Assembly (NCBI RefSeq): GCF_900176535.1
Contig: NZ_FWXT01000001.1
Span: 2,976,001 to 3,040,000, forward strand
Length of the DNA stretch: 64,000 bases
Direction: 5' to 3'
From: Pedobacter africanus
GTDB taxonomy: Bacteria; Bacteroidota; Bacteroidia; Sphingobacteriales; Sphingobacteriaceae
Made by a program: the position numbers and the translations under genes. A model generated the notes under the pieces. It was given only the letters and a program-made list of their open reading frames with translations. It searched no databases and was not told where the DNA came from. This document shows positions 19,167-27,740 of this stretch, piece by piece. Positions within the stretch are counted from its first letter, which is position 1. Each line of letters starts with the position of its first letter.

Positions 19167-20225
19167 ATGAAAGACCTGGCACAAAGATTTGTACAAAACC
19201 CATTGTTATCACCAAAAGATTTAAAGCCAAGCAGGCAGGGGCTGGAAATTACCTGCCTGCTCAACCCCGGCGTGTTTACGTTTGATGGTAAGACCTGGCT
19301 CCTTGTTCGGGTAGCCGAGCGGCCACAGCAGCAGGAAGGGCTCATCTCTTTCCCGGTGCTGAAAGGGGATGGCATAGAGATCATCGAAATTTCGGCCAAT
19401 GATTCCGACCTGAAAGCAGACGATCCGCGGGTAATCCATTATAAAGACAAAGATTATTTAACCACACTGTCGCACCTCAGGCTGCTTTGCAGTGAGGATG
19501 GCACCCGGTTTTATGAGCCGGAAGGCTATGCCTATTTACAGGGGCAAACTTTTCAGGAGGCTTTCGGAATTGAAGACTGCCGGGTAACTTTTCTTGATGG
19601 TGTTTACCACCTTACCTATACGGCGGTATCAGAGCTGGGTGTGGGTGTGGGCCTGCGTACCACAACAGACTGGAAAAATTTCAAACAAGAGGGGATGATC
19701 ATTCCGCCGCACAATAAAGACTGCGCCATCTTTGAAGAAAAGATCAATGGAAAGTTTTATGCCCTGCACCGTCCAAGCAGTGTAGATATTGGGGGTAATT
19801 ACATCTGGATCGCCGAATCGCCCGATGGCATACATTGGGGCCGGCACAGGTGTATCATTACTACCCGTAGAAACAGTTGGGACAGTGCAAGGGTAGGTGC
19901 AGGCGCTGCCCCTATAAAAACAGATAAGGGCTGGCTGGAGATTTATCATGGCGCCAATACCGCACATCAATATTGCCTGGGGGCATTTCTGATGGATTTA
20001 AATGATCCAGGCATTGTACTGGCCAGATCGGAAGAGCCCATCATGAAACCGCTGGAAAATTACGAGCTCAGTGGTTTTTTTGGCCATGTGGTGTTTACCA
20101 ATGGCCATGTAACCAATGGAGATGAACTTACTATTTATTATGGGGCTGCAGATGAGTTTGTATGCGGCGCTAAATTTTCCATAGCTGAAATCCTGGCTTC
20201 CTTAACCTACCATCATGATCAATAA
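19167..20225 (+). CDS. GH130-type glycoside phosphorylase
   Basis: 352 residues without a signal peptide, so cytoplasmic. The five-bladed beta-propeller pattern of GH130 is visible, including DDPRVIHY near residue 90 and GIEDCRVTFLDGVYHLTYTA near residue 130; the Asp in EDCR occupies the position of the GH130 catalytic acid. RVGAGAAPIKTDKGWLEIYHG is also typical. GH130 enzymes cleave beta-mannosides with phosphate, releasing mannose 1-phosphate, and a few members are hydrolases. The stop overlaps the start of the MFS gene by 11 bases, which fits uptake coupled to phosphorolysis. The exact disaccharide is not predictable. Confidence 0.85.
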   Translation: MKDLAQRFVQNPLLSPKDLKPSRQGLEITCLLNPGVFTFDGKTWLLVRVAERPQQQEGLISFPVLKGDGIEIIEISANDSDLKADDPRVIHYKDKDYLTTLSHLRLLCSEDGTRFYEPEGYAYLQGQTFQEAFGIEDCRVTFLDGVYHLTYTAVSELGVGVGLRTTTDWKNFKQEGMIIPPHNKDCAIFEEKINGKFYALHRPSSVDIGGNYIWIAESPDGIHWGRHRCIITTRRNSWDSARVGAGAAPIKTDKGWLEIYHGANTAHQYCLGAFLMDLNDPGIVLARSEEPIMKPLENYELSGFFGHVVFTNGHVTNGDELTIYYGAADEFVCGAKFSIAEILASLTYHHDQ

Positions 20226-21510
20226 ACTAAAATCTGAAATTGCGCATTTTAAGGCCCAGTCACACAATTTCAAGGTACTTACCTTAACCAATCTTATCTA
20301 CAGCATTGTGCTGCCGGTAATAGATATTTTTGTGGCCGCCTATGTAATGCGGAGCTCCAATGATCCGGTAAAGGTGGTGGTATACCAGCTTACCATTTAT
20401 ACCGGTATCCCGCTAACTTTTCTGATCAATGGATGGCTGTTGAACCGCTTTCCGATTAAAGTGCTGTATTCCCTGGGGATGGTACTCAGTGCTGTTTCCA
20501 TGATGATCATGATGTCGTTGACCACGCTTGACATTACCGGTATCGGTATTGCCGGTATTGTGATGGGGATGTCTTTTGGGTTTTACTGGGCCAACCGGGA
20601 TTTCCTTGCGCTGGCTACCACCAACGATGGAAACCGCAATTATTATTATGGCCTGGAGACTTTTTTCTATACCATCATTGCCGTGGTCATACCGGTTATG
20701 ATTGGCTGGTTCATTGAAGGGCTTGCCGGTACGGGTGATGCCAAGTTGGCCTATAAAATTGTGACCGGTATTGTGTTTGTCATTACCCTTGCCGCTTCCT
20801 TCATGTGTTTTACCGGCAAGTTTGTAAATCCCATTGCCAAGCGGTTCATCTACTTTAAGTTTAACCCTTACTGGTACCGGCTCATGTTTCTGGCGGTGTT
20901 AAAGGGGCTTGTACAAGGTTTCCTGGTTACCGCACCAGCCATGCTCATTATGCTTTTGCTGGGTAAAGAAGGTGCGCTGGGTACGGCACAATCGGTAGGG
21001 GCTGTATTTGCCGCTGTGCTGATGTATATCATTGGCCGTAAAACGGGCCCGGAGCACCGGGTTTATGTATTTGGTATAGGACTGGTACTGTTTACCATTG
21101 CTGCCCTTATTAACGGCATCCTGTTTAACGAAACCGGCGTAATCCTGTTCATGCTATTCCTGTTGCTGGCCAAACCTTTGCTAGACCTGGCCTATTTCCC
21201 GATACAGTTCAGTGTAATCGATATCCTTACCAAAAAAGAGAAACGGAGCGAATTTGCCTATATCCTTAACCACGAAGCCGGCCTGTATGTGGGCAGGCTA
21301 ACAGGGGCAGGTACCTTTTTGCTGCTTGCTTACAGCTTTTCCAATGAAATTGCCTTAAGGTACGCCATTATTATAGTTGCCGTATTGCAGCTCAGTTCTT
21401 ACTGGGTGGCAAAGGGCATCATTAAAAAAGGAAAAATTATGAACCAGGAACTGGAGCTTGACGAGCGGAGCCTTGCCGAAACCGCCAATCCTGCCCAGTC
21501 TGTAGTTTAA
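20215..21510 (+). CDS. MFS-type sugar transporter, inner membrane
   Basis: 431 residues with about 12 hydrophobic segments, for example NLIYSIVLPVIDIFVAAYV and GIGIAGIVMGMSFGFYWANR, and a charged C-terminal tail. The layout fits the major facilitator superfamily. It overlaps the GH130 gene by 11 bases, indicating translational coupling. The likely job is to carry the mannoside or oligosaccharide across the inner membrane to the phosphorylase. Direction and substrate are inferred from context only. Confidence 0.8.
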   Translation: MINKLKSEIAHFKAQSHNFKVLTLTNLIYSIVLPVIDIFVAAYVMRSSNDPVKVVVYQLTIYTGIPLTFLINGWLLNRFPIKVLYSLGMVLSAVSMMIMMSLTTLDITGIGIAGIVMGMSFGFYWANRDFLALATTNDGNRNYYYGLETFFYTIIAVVIPVMIGWFIEGLAGTGDAKLAYKIVTGIVFVITLAASFMCFTGKFVNPIAKRFIYFKFNPYWYRLMFLAVLKGLVQGFLVTAPAMLIMLLLGKEGALGTAQSVGAVFAAVLMYIIGRKTGPEHRVYVFGIGLVLFTIAALINGILFNETGVILFMLFLLLAKPLLDLAYFPIQFSVIDILTKKEKRSEFAYILNHEAGLYVGRLTGAGTFLLLAYSFSNEIALRYAIIIVAVLQLSSYWVAKGIIKKGKIMNQELELDERSLAETANPAQSVV

Positions 21511-21532
21511 CTGATATATTTAGAACCAACCA

Positions 21533-23266
21533 ATGAACATGAAATTTAAGCTGTTTGCACCATTTACACTTCTGCTCCTTTTTATTGTTACACTTAGCTT
21601 TGCACAGGTTAAACAGGTTGATATTAACCGCGTAAACGATATGGCCGGGCTGCCTCAGCCCTTACAGATTATAGACTGGAAGGCCATGGCCCTTAATTTT
21701 GACCGCACCGTATACGATTTTAATGCAAAGGGCAGGTACTGGCCTATGGTGTGGATAGACAGCACAGGCAAAAATTTTAACCAGCCTGTTGTGGGCATGT
21801 ACACCGCCATTGGCGATGTGCGGCAGGGCCTGCAGCACAATAAGGGGATGTTTCATGAAGCGCTGGCCAATATGGGTGCTGTATTGGGTGCTACACTGGT
21901 TGGCTTAGATAAGAGCCGGCAACAGGGCCGTAATTATGTGGGCATGCTGAAAAACTATTTCAATAAAGATACCGGCTGGGACATCATGATGAACAACACT
22001 GCCCCAGAGGTGGCCCTGCTGGGCGGCGGCTATGGGCGAGACTGGTGGTACGATGTATACCCGAACGTGCTTTTTTATGCCATTTACGATAAGTACCCTG
22101 CCGAACCGGGATTTGAACAAATGGCCAGGAGCATAGCCGAGAAGTTTTTCAAAGCAGATTCTATCCTGAACGGCAATTACCACTATTCTTATTTTGATTA
22201 CGGGAAGATGAAACCCATGACCAACCAGATCTGTGCGCAGCCAGATGCGGCAGCCGGCCATGCCTATGTGCTGTATGCCGCCTATAAGAAATTTGGCGAT
22301 CCACGTTACCTTAAAGGGGCAATAAATGCCATGAAAGCGTTGGAAAGCCAGCCCGTAAACCCAACCTACGAGTTGCTGATGCCCTTTGGGGCTTACCTGG
22401 CCGCCCGCATGAATGCAGAGCAGGGCACCACTTTTGATACGGCCAAAATGCTGGACTGGACTTTTGATGGAACTGCAATTTGCCGCGAAGGCTGGGGGTT
22501 TCTAGTGGGCAAATGGAACGGTTTCGACATTTCGGGTACTGTAGGCAGTACGGTAGATCACGGAGGCTATGCTTTTTTAATGAATACCTTTGATGCGGCA
22601 TGGCCACTGGTGCCTATGGTAAAGTACCAGCCGCAATACGCCAATGCCATCGGCAAATGGATGCTGAATGCGGTAAATGCATCCAGGCTTTTTTACCCCC
22701 AATATATGCCGGCGGCCCATCAAACTATACCGGAGCTGGCCGAAGTTACCAAAGGCGTAATTGCCTACGAGGGCTTTGCCAAGGCCTCTACATTTGACAC
22801 ACTTTACCAGTCGTTAAAGGCGCCGGTTGCGCAGGGCGATGGCCCGAAATGGGTACCGGGTAAAAACCCGGAGGTATCGCAGTTTAGCGTTTATGGCAGT
22901 GCCCATGTGGGTATTTTTGGCGGTATGGTAAAAGAAACTGAAGTAAAAGGTTTGCTTCGCCTGGATTTACGCGCTACAGATTTTTATGCGCAGAATGCCT
23001 ACCCAACCTATTTGTTTTATAATCCTTACCCAACTGTTAAAGCAATCGGGTTCAGCTCAACTTTGGGCAAAGGCAAAAAAACAGATGTTTATGACCTGGT
23101 TTCACAGCGTTTTATTGCACGTAACGTAAGTGCTACTACAAAAGTTGCTGTTCCTGCATCCGGATCGGTAGTGCTGGTATGTGTGCCGGCTGGTGCTAAA
23201 ACAGTTGTAAAGAACGGGCAGCTGCATGCAGCAGGAGTAGTTGTAGATTATCATTATAAAAAGTAA
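21533..23266 (+). CDS. Secreted protein of unknown function in the glycan locus
   Basis: 577 residues with a signal peptide cleaved after SFAQ; a second ATG two codons in (21539) is an equally good start. I do not recognise the family. The body is rich in aromatic residues and helical repeats (WPMVWIDSTGKNFNQPVVG, GGGYGRDWWYDVYPNVLFYA, QPDAAAGHAYVLYAAYKKFG), which resembles the (alpha/alpha)6-barrel of glycosidases or polysaccharide lyases. The last 100 residues look like a beta-domain. It is 22 bases downstream of the MFS gene, so it is likely a periplasmic or surface enzyme acting on the locus's glycan. Function is not assigned. Confidence 0.7.
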   Translation: MNMKFKLFAPFTLLLLFIVTLSFAQVKQVDINRVNDMAGLPQPLQIIDWKAMALNFDRTVYDFNAKGRYWPMVWIDSTGKNFNQPVVGMYTAIGDVRQGLQHNKGMFHEALANMGAVLGATLVGLDKSRQQGRNYVGMLKNYFNKDTGWDIMMNNTAPEVALLGGGYGRDWWYDVYPNVLFYAIYDKYPAEPGFEQMARSIAEKFFKADSILNGNYHYSYFDYGKMKPMTNQICAQPDAAAGHAYVLYAAYKKFGDPRYLKGAINAMKALESQPVNPTYELLMPFGAYLAARMNAEQGTTFDTAKMLDWTFDGTAICREGWGFLVGKWNGFDISGTVGSTVDHGGYAFLMNTFDAAWPLVPMVKYQPQYANAIGKWMLNAVNASRLFYPQYMPAAHQTIPELAEVTKGVIAYEGFAKASTFDTLYQSLKAPVAQGDGPKWVPGKNPEVSQFSVYGSAHVGIFGGMVKETEVKGLLRLDLRATDFYAQNAYPTYLFYNPYPTVKAIGFSSTLGKGKKTDVYDLVSQRFIARNVSATTKVAVPASGSVVLVCVPAGAKTVVKNGQLHAAGVVVDYHYKK

Positions 23267-23275
23267 TTATTCCGT

Positions 23276-24559
23276 ATGTTTGCCTGCATGTCAGCAAACA
23301 AGCCGCATATTGCAATTATAGGTCTGGGTTATGTGGGGCTCCCCCTTGCCATTGAATTTGCAAAGCAATACCAGGTGCTGGGTTTCGATATCGATACGGC
23401 GCGGGTCAATGAACTTAAAGCCTGTAAAGACCGCACCAAAGAAGCCGATCTGAATGCCTTAGGCAAAGTATTGGACCAGGGGCTAAGGCTTTCCTCAGAT
23501 AAGCAAGACCTGGCTGCCTGTAATGTTTATATAGTAACCGTGCCTACGCCTATAGATCAGTTCAAGGCACCCGACCTTAAACCCCTGCTCGGGGCTTCCG
23601 AAATGCTGGCGGCCTATCTGGCAAAGGGCGATATCGTGATTTATGAATCTACGGTTTACCCGGGCTGTACCGAGGAAGACTGCGTGCCTGTGCTCGAAAA
23701 ATACTCCGGACTAAAATACAATACAGATTTTTACTGCGGCTATTCCCCCGAGCGGATCAACCCGGGCGATAAGGTCAATACGCTTACCAAAATCATTAAA
23801 GTTACCGCAGGTTCAACACCCGAAGTGGCCGATTGGATTGACAGCTTGTACGGCAGCATCATTACAGCGGGTACTCATAAAGCACCCAGCATCAAAGTGG
23901 CAGAAGCTTCAAAGGCTATAGAAAATGCGCAGCGCGATGCCAACATTTCTTTTGTAAATGAACTGGCCCTGATATTTGATAAACTGGATATAGATACCGC
24001 AGATGTAATTGCTGCCGCGGGCACCAAATGGAATTTTTTAAAATACAAACCAGGCCTGGTTGGCGGGCATTGCATCGGTGTAGATCCTTATTACCTTGCC
24101 CATAAATCCAATGCCCTGGGCTATACACCGCAGGTCATCCTTTCGGGCCGTAGGGTAAACGAGAACATGGGCGTTTTTGTGGCCAGCAAAGTGGTTAAAA
24201 TGATGATCGCCAGCGGTTCGCCGGTAAAAGGCGAGCAGGCGCTAATCCTGGGCTTCGCTTTCAAAGAAAACTGCCCAGACATCAGAAATACGAGGGTAAT
24301 AGACATTTATACCGAGCTGCAGCAGTTTGGCATGCAGGTAGATGTGTATGACCCATGGGCAAATGCAGATGAAGTTGCGCTGGAATATGGCATTACCCTT
24401 AAACCGGCCTTAACAGGCTTTAACTATAAGGCTATTGTAATTGCGGTAGCTCACAATGAGTTCCTGGAACTCGATTATGCAAAGTATAAAGCAAACGGTG
24501 CCATTATTTTTGACACCAAATCTTTTATAGACCGTAGGTTTGCGGATGCCAGGCTGTAA
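23276..24559 (+). CDS. Nucleotide-sugar 6-dehydrogenase (WbpO/TviB-like)
   Basis: 427 residues; an in-frame ATG at 23288 (MSANKPHIAIIG) is an alternative start. A Rossmann motif (IAIIGLGYVGLPLAIEFA) is followed by the family motifs TVPTPIDQ, YESTVYPGCTEE, YSPERINPGDK and GGHCIGVDPYYLAHKS; the Cys at residue 266 is the expected catalytic thiol. The closest relatives oxidise UDP-HexNAc to the uronic acid for capsule or O-antigen synthesis. It follows the secreted protein by nine bases, so it may be co-transcribed with the glycan locus, an unusual pairing of degradation and synthesis genes. Confidence 0.85.
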   Translation: MFACMSANKPHIAIIGLGYVGLPLAIEFAKQYQVLGFDIDTARVNELKACKDRTKEADLNALGKVLDQGLRLSSDKQDLAACNVYIVTVPTPIDQFKAPDLKPLLGASEMLAAYLAKGDIVIYESTVYPGCTEEDCVPVLEKYSGLKYNTDFYCGYSPERINPGDKVNTLTKIIKVTAGSTPEVADWIDSLYGSIITAGTHKAPSIKVAEASKAIENAQRDANISFVNELALIFDKLDIDTADVIAAAGTKWNFLKYKPGLVGGHCIGVDPYYLAHKSNALGYTPQVILSGRRVNENMGVFVASKVVKMMIASGSPVKGEQALILGFAFKENCPDIRNTRVIDIYTELQQFGMQVDVYDPWANADEVALEYGITLKPALTGFNYKAIVIAVAHNEFLELDYAKYKANGAIIFDTKSFIDRRFADARL

Positions 24560-24610
24560 GAAAAATTAAAAATTCCGTATGTTTACGGCTTAATTAAGAA
24601 TTTAAAATTG

Positions 24611-25747
24611 ATGAAAGTTGCGTTAATAACCGGTGTTACAGGACAGGATGGAGCATATTTAGCTGAGTTTCTACTCAAAAAAGGATATTTTGTACATGGT
24701 TTAAAAAGACGGGCCTCATCATTCAATACCGATCGTATAGATCACCTGTATCACGACCAGCATGAGCAGGGCGTTAAGTTTAAGCTGCATTACGGCGATC
24801 TTACCGATTCTACCAACCTGATCCGTATTATCCAGGAAATACAGCCAGACGAAATTTATAACCTTGCGGCCATGAGCCACGTGCATGTCAGTTTTGAAAT
24901 GCCCGAATATACGGCCAATGCCGATGGCATAGGTACATTAAGGCTGCTGGAAGCCATCAGGATTTTAGGATTGGAAGCTAAAACTAAAGTTTACCAGGCT
25001 TCCACATCCGAGCTGTACGGGCTGGTACAGGCTGTTCCGCAAAGCGAAACCACACCTTTTTACCCTCGTTCGCCTTATGCTGCGGCCAAGCTGTATGCTT
25101 ACTGGATCACCGTAAACTACCGCGAGGCTTACAACATGTACGCCTGCAATGGCATTTTGTTTAACCATGAAAGCCCGCTAAGGGGAGAAACCTTTGTTAC
25201 CCGTAAAATTACACGTGCTGCGGCTAAAATTGCCCTGGGCCTGCAAAACTGCCTGTACCTGGGCAACCTGTCGGCACAGCGAGACTGGGGCCATGCCAAA
25301 GATTACATCGAGGCCATGTGGCTCATCCTACAGCAGGAAAAGGCCGAAGATTTTGTAATTGCTACAGGCATAACCACTACCGTAAGGGATTTTGTGAAGA
25401 TGAGCTTTGCAGAACTGGGGATAGAGGTAGAATTTAGCGGTAAAGACCAGTACGAGCGTGGTGTGATCATCGATGTAGACCAGGAAACTGTGGCCAGACT
25501 GGGCTTAAACGATACCAATCTTAAGCCTGGCACTGTTGTAGTACAGGTAGACGAGAAATACTATCGCCCTACAGAAGTAGACCTGTTACTGGGCGACCCA
25601 ACCAAGGCCAATACCAAGCTGGGCTGGAAACCAAAGTACGACTTACCTGCACTGGTAAAAGACATGGTACAGTCAGACCTGCACCTCATGAAAAAAGACG
25701 AGTACCTGAAACAGGGCGGTTATAAAACCCTTAATTATTTCGAATAA
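24611..25747 (+). CDS. gmd: GDP-mannose 4,6-dehydratase
   Basis: 378 residues from the ATG at 24611. An extended short-chain dehydrogenase with the glycine motif TGVTGQDGAYL, the segment LKRRASSFNTDRIDHLY typical of Gmd, and the active-site YAAAK with the preceding STSE. It converts GDP-mannose to GDP-4-keto-6-deoxymannose on the way to GDP-fucose, GDP-rhamnose or GDP-perosamine. The usual partner gene for the second step (GDP-fucose synthase) is not in the window. Its 3' end overlaps the convergent EamA gene by 13 bases. Confidence 0.93.
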   Translation: MKVALITGVTGQDGAYLAEFLLKKGYFVHGLKRRASSFNTDRIDHLYHDQHEQGVKFKLHYGDLTDSTNLIRIIQEIQPDEIYNLAAMSHVHVSFEMPEYTANADGIGTLRLLEAIRILGLEAKTKVYQASTSELYGLVQAVPQSETTPFYPRSPYAAAKLYAYWITVNYREAYNMYACNGILFNHESPLRGETFVTRKITRAAAKIALGLQNCLYLGNLSAQRDWGHAKDYIEAMWLILQQEKAEDFVIATGITTTVRDFVKMSFAELGIEVEFSGKDQYERGVIIDVDQETVARLGLNDTNLKPGTVVVQVDEKYYRPTEVDLLLGDPTKANTKLGWKPKYDLPALVKDMVQSDLHLMKKDEYLKQGGYKTLNYFE

Positions 25748-26700
25748 GCTGCCACCTCTTTATCCTTTTTCTCTTTCCTGTATTTGGCCAGGTTAATGAG
25801 CAATACACTGGCCAGGATAACCACCAGGCCTATAATCTGTATAAAGGTTACCCTTTCGCTGGTAAACAACACACTCAGTAATACGGCAACCACCGGGTTA
25901 ACGTAGGCATAAGTGCTTACCTGTGTTGCCGGGCGTACGCTCAACAACCATACATAAGCACTAAATGCGGCTATAGAGCCAAAAATCACCAGGTAGCCTA
26001 CCGATAGCCAGGCATCGGCCGATACATTTTGCCAGTTAAAAGTTTCAGCTTCTGAGTTCAGGAATATGCCCGGTATAAAGGCCAGGCCTGCAGCCAGCAT
26101 CTGCCAGGAAGTCGTTACCGACACGGAAACGGTATCTGTTGAATTGTATTTTGAATATAAAGAACCTGCTGCCCAGCCAATAGGGGCAAGCAACAGCAAC
26201 ACAATACCTATAATCTGCGTGCTGCCCTGATTGCTGCTGAGCGTATGCGACAGCTGCTCGGCAAACAACAGGATTACACCTATAAACCCTACAATAAGCC
26301 CCATAATGGTAGATTTGCTGCGCAGGTTTTCGCCCCATTTGGGTTTATCCAGCACCACAAACCACATCGCTGCAGATGATACCAGGATGGCCACCAGGCC
26401 GCTGGGGATAGACTGCTCTACCCATATCACCAGGCCATTACCTACCCCCAGCATCAGTATACCGGCAATAACGGCATGCTTAATGCTTTTCTTGTCAATG
26501 ATCTTTTCACCTTTCAGGGTACACCAGCCCAGCAGCAATATACCGGCTGCCAAAAAGCGGAAGGCACCCAATATAAAGGGAGGAAAACCCGCCAGGGCTT
26601 TCTGGATAAAGAAATAGGTAGAACCCCATACGATATAGACTACGGCGAAGGCAATAATCACCATCAAAGGGGAGGCTTTTTTGTTCAATTGTGAGGGCAT
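25735..26700 (-). CDS. EamA/DMT family permease
   Basis: 321 residues with about ten hydrophobic helices in two repeated EamA halves, starting AFAVVYIVWGSTYFFIQKAL and, in the second half, LLLLAPIGWAAGSLYSKYN. Drug/metabolite transporters of this kind export amino acids, metabolites or drugs through the inner membrane. The C-terminal tail is lysine-rich (KYRKEKKDKE). It converges on gmd and the two coding regions overlap by 13 bases at their stop codons. Substrate unknown. Confidence 0.88.
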   Translation of the reverse strand: MPSQLNKKASPLMVIIAFAVVYIVWGSTYFFIQKALAGFPPFILGAFRFLAAGILLLGWCTLKGEKIIDKKSIKHAVIAGILMLGVGNGLVIWVEQSIPSGLVAILVSSAAMWFVVLDKPKWGENLRSKSTIMGLIVGFIGVILLFAEQLSHTLSSNQGSTQIIGIVLLLLAPIGWAAGSLYSKYNSTDTVSVSVTTSWQMLAAGLAFIPGIFLNSEAETFNWQNVSADAWLSVGYLVIFGSIAAFSAYVWLLSVRPATQVSTYAYVNPVVAVLLSVLFTSERVTFIQIIGLVVILASVLLINLAKYRKEKKDKEVAAYSK

Positions 26701-26812
26701 GACTTATGTTTTTGGATGAAGTATAATCAGGAATACAAAAGTATGTAAAATCTTAATCCTCAGCAGCCCGAATATTGCTATCTTGCTGCTTAATTTAAAA
26801 TAATACGCTCAT

Positions 26813-27637
26813 ATGATTATTATTATACAATGCAAAGACCAGGTAGGCCTGGTAGCCGATATTTCCAGGATTTTGTCAGAGGCCCGGCTCAATATCATCT
26901 CCATGCGCGAGCATGTAGATAAAGCGGAAAACCGTTTTTTCATGCGTTTAGAGGTCGATGGCCTTGCCGATGAGGTGCTTTTGGAGGCAGAAATGAAAGC
27001 CGTATTGCCCGATGGGGCCATTATCCAGGTAAACCCGGTTCCGGATAAAAGGATTGTGGTCATGGTAACCAAAGAATACCATTGCCTGGCCGATATCCTG
27101 ATCAGGAACAGCTTTGGTACCTTAGGGGCCAGTGTGCTGTGTGTAATCGGGAACCACGATGTACTCAAGAAGATCTGCGACCGCTTTGACATCCCATTTT
27201 TCCTGATCCCCTATCACGAAGACAAGGCAGTGTCTGAACAGGAGATCATAGCCAAAATCCAGGCCTATAATCCTGATTACATTGTGCTGGCTAAGTTTAT
27301 GCGTATCCTGTCACCGGCTTTTGTGGCCAATTTCCCCAACAGGGTCATCAATATACACCACTCCTTTTTACCTGCCTTTGCCGGGGCCAACCCTTACAAG
27401 CAGGCTTTTGAAAGGGGCGTAAAGCTAATTGGTGCTACAGCCCATTTTGTAACCGACGATCTGGATGAAGGGCCAATCATTGCCCAGCAAATCATCCCGG
27501 TAAACCATTCCTATACTGCTGCCGATATGGTAAAATCGGGCAAGGAGATTGAAACTGCTGTGCTGGCCAAAGCCTTAAGACTGGTGCTGAACGACAGGGT
27601 ATTTGTATACCGGAACAAAACAGTAGTATTTGAGTAG
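26813..27637 (+). CDS. purU: Formyltetrahydrofolate deformylase
   Basis: 274 residues: an N-terminal ACT domain (1-80, QCKDQVGLVADISRIL) and a formyltransferase-fold domain. The catalytic region shows INIHHSFLPAFAGANPY with the Asn and His, and FVTDDLDEGPIIAQQ with the Asp. PurU hydrolyses 10-formyltetrahydrofolate to formate and tetrahydrofolate, supplying formate for purine synthesis and balancing one-carbon pools. Length is normal for the family. It stands alone, divergent from the EamA gene. Confidence 0.93.
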   Translation: MIIIIQCKDQVGLVADISRILSEARLNIISMREHVDKAENRFFMRLEVDGLADEVLLEAEMKAVLPDGAIIQVNPVPDKRIVVMVTKEYHCLADILIRNSFGTLGASVLCVIGNHDVLKKICDRFDIPFFLIPYHEDKAVSEQEIIAKIQAYNPDYIVLAKFMRILSPAFVANFPNRVINIHHSFLPAFAGANPYKQAFERGVKLIGATAHFVTDDLDEGPIIAQQIIPVNHSYTAADMVKSGKEIETAVLAKALRLVLNDRVFVYRNKTVVFE

Positions 27638-27654
27638 GTTCAATTTTCAGTGAT

Positions 27655-27728
27655 TTGGCGATCATGATCACCAAAAAAGTATTAATTTGGTGATTACGAT
27701 CACTAAAAAAGGTTATATTTGGTGATTA
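27655..27728 (+). promoter_or_regulatory. Three operator-like sites with 32-base spacing
   Basis: The near-palindrome ttggcgatcatgatcaccaa (27655-27674) recurs as ttggtgattacgatcactaa (27687-27706), and a half site ttggtgatta starts at 27719. Starts are exactly 32 bases apart, three helical turns. The third site overlaps TATATTTG (27714-27721), a match to the -7 consensus, 20 bases before the ATPase start. This arrangement suggests a repressor covering the promoter of the next gene. Confidence 0.6.
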
Positions 27729-27740
27729 GCATTTTCGATT

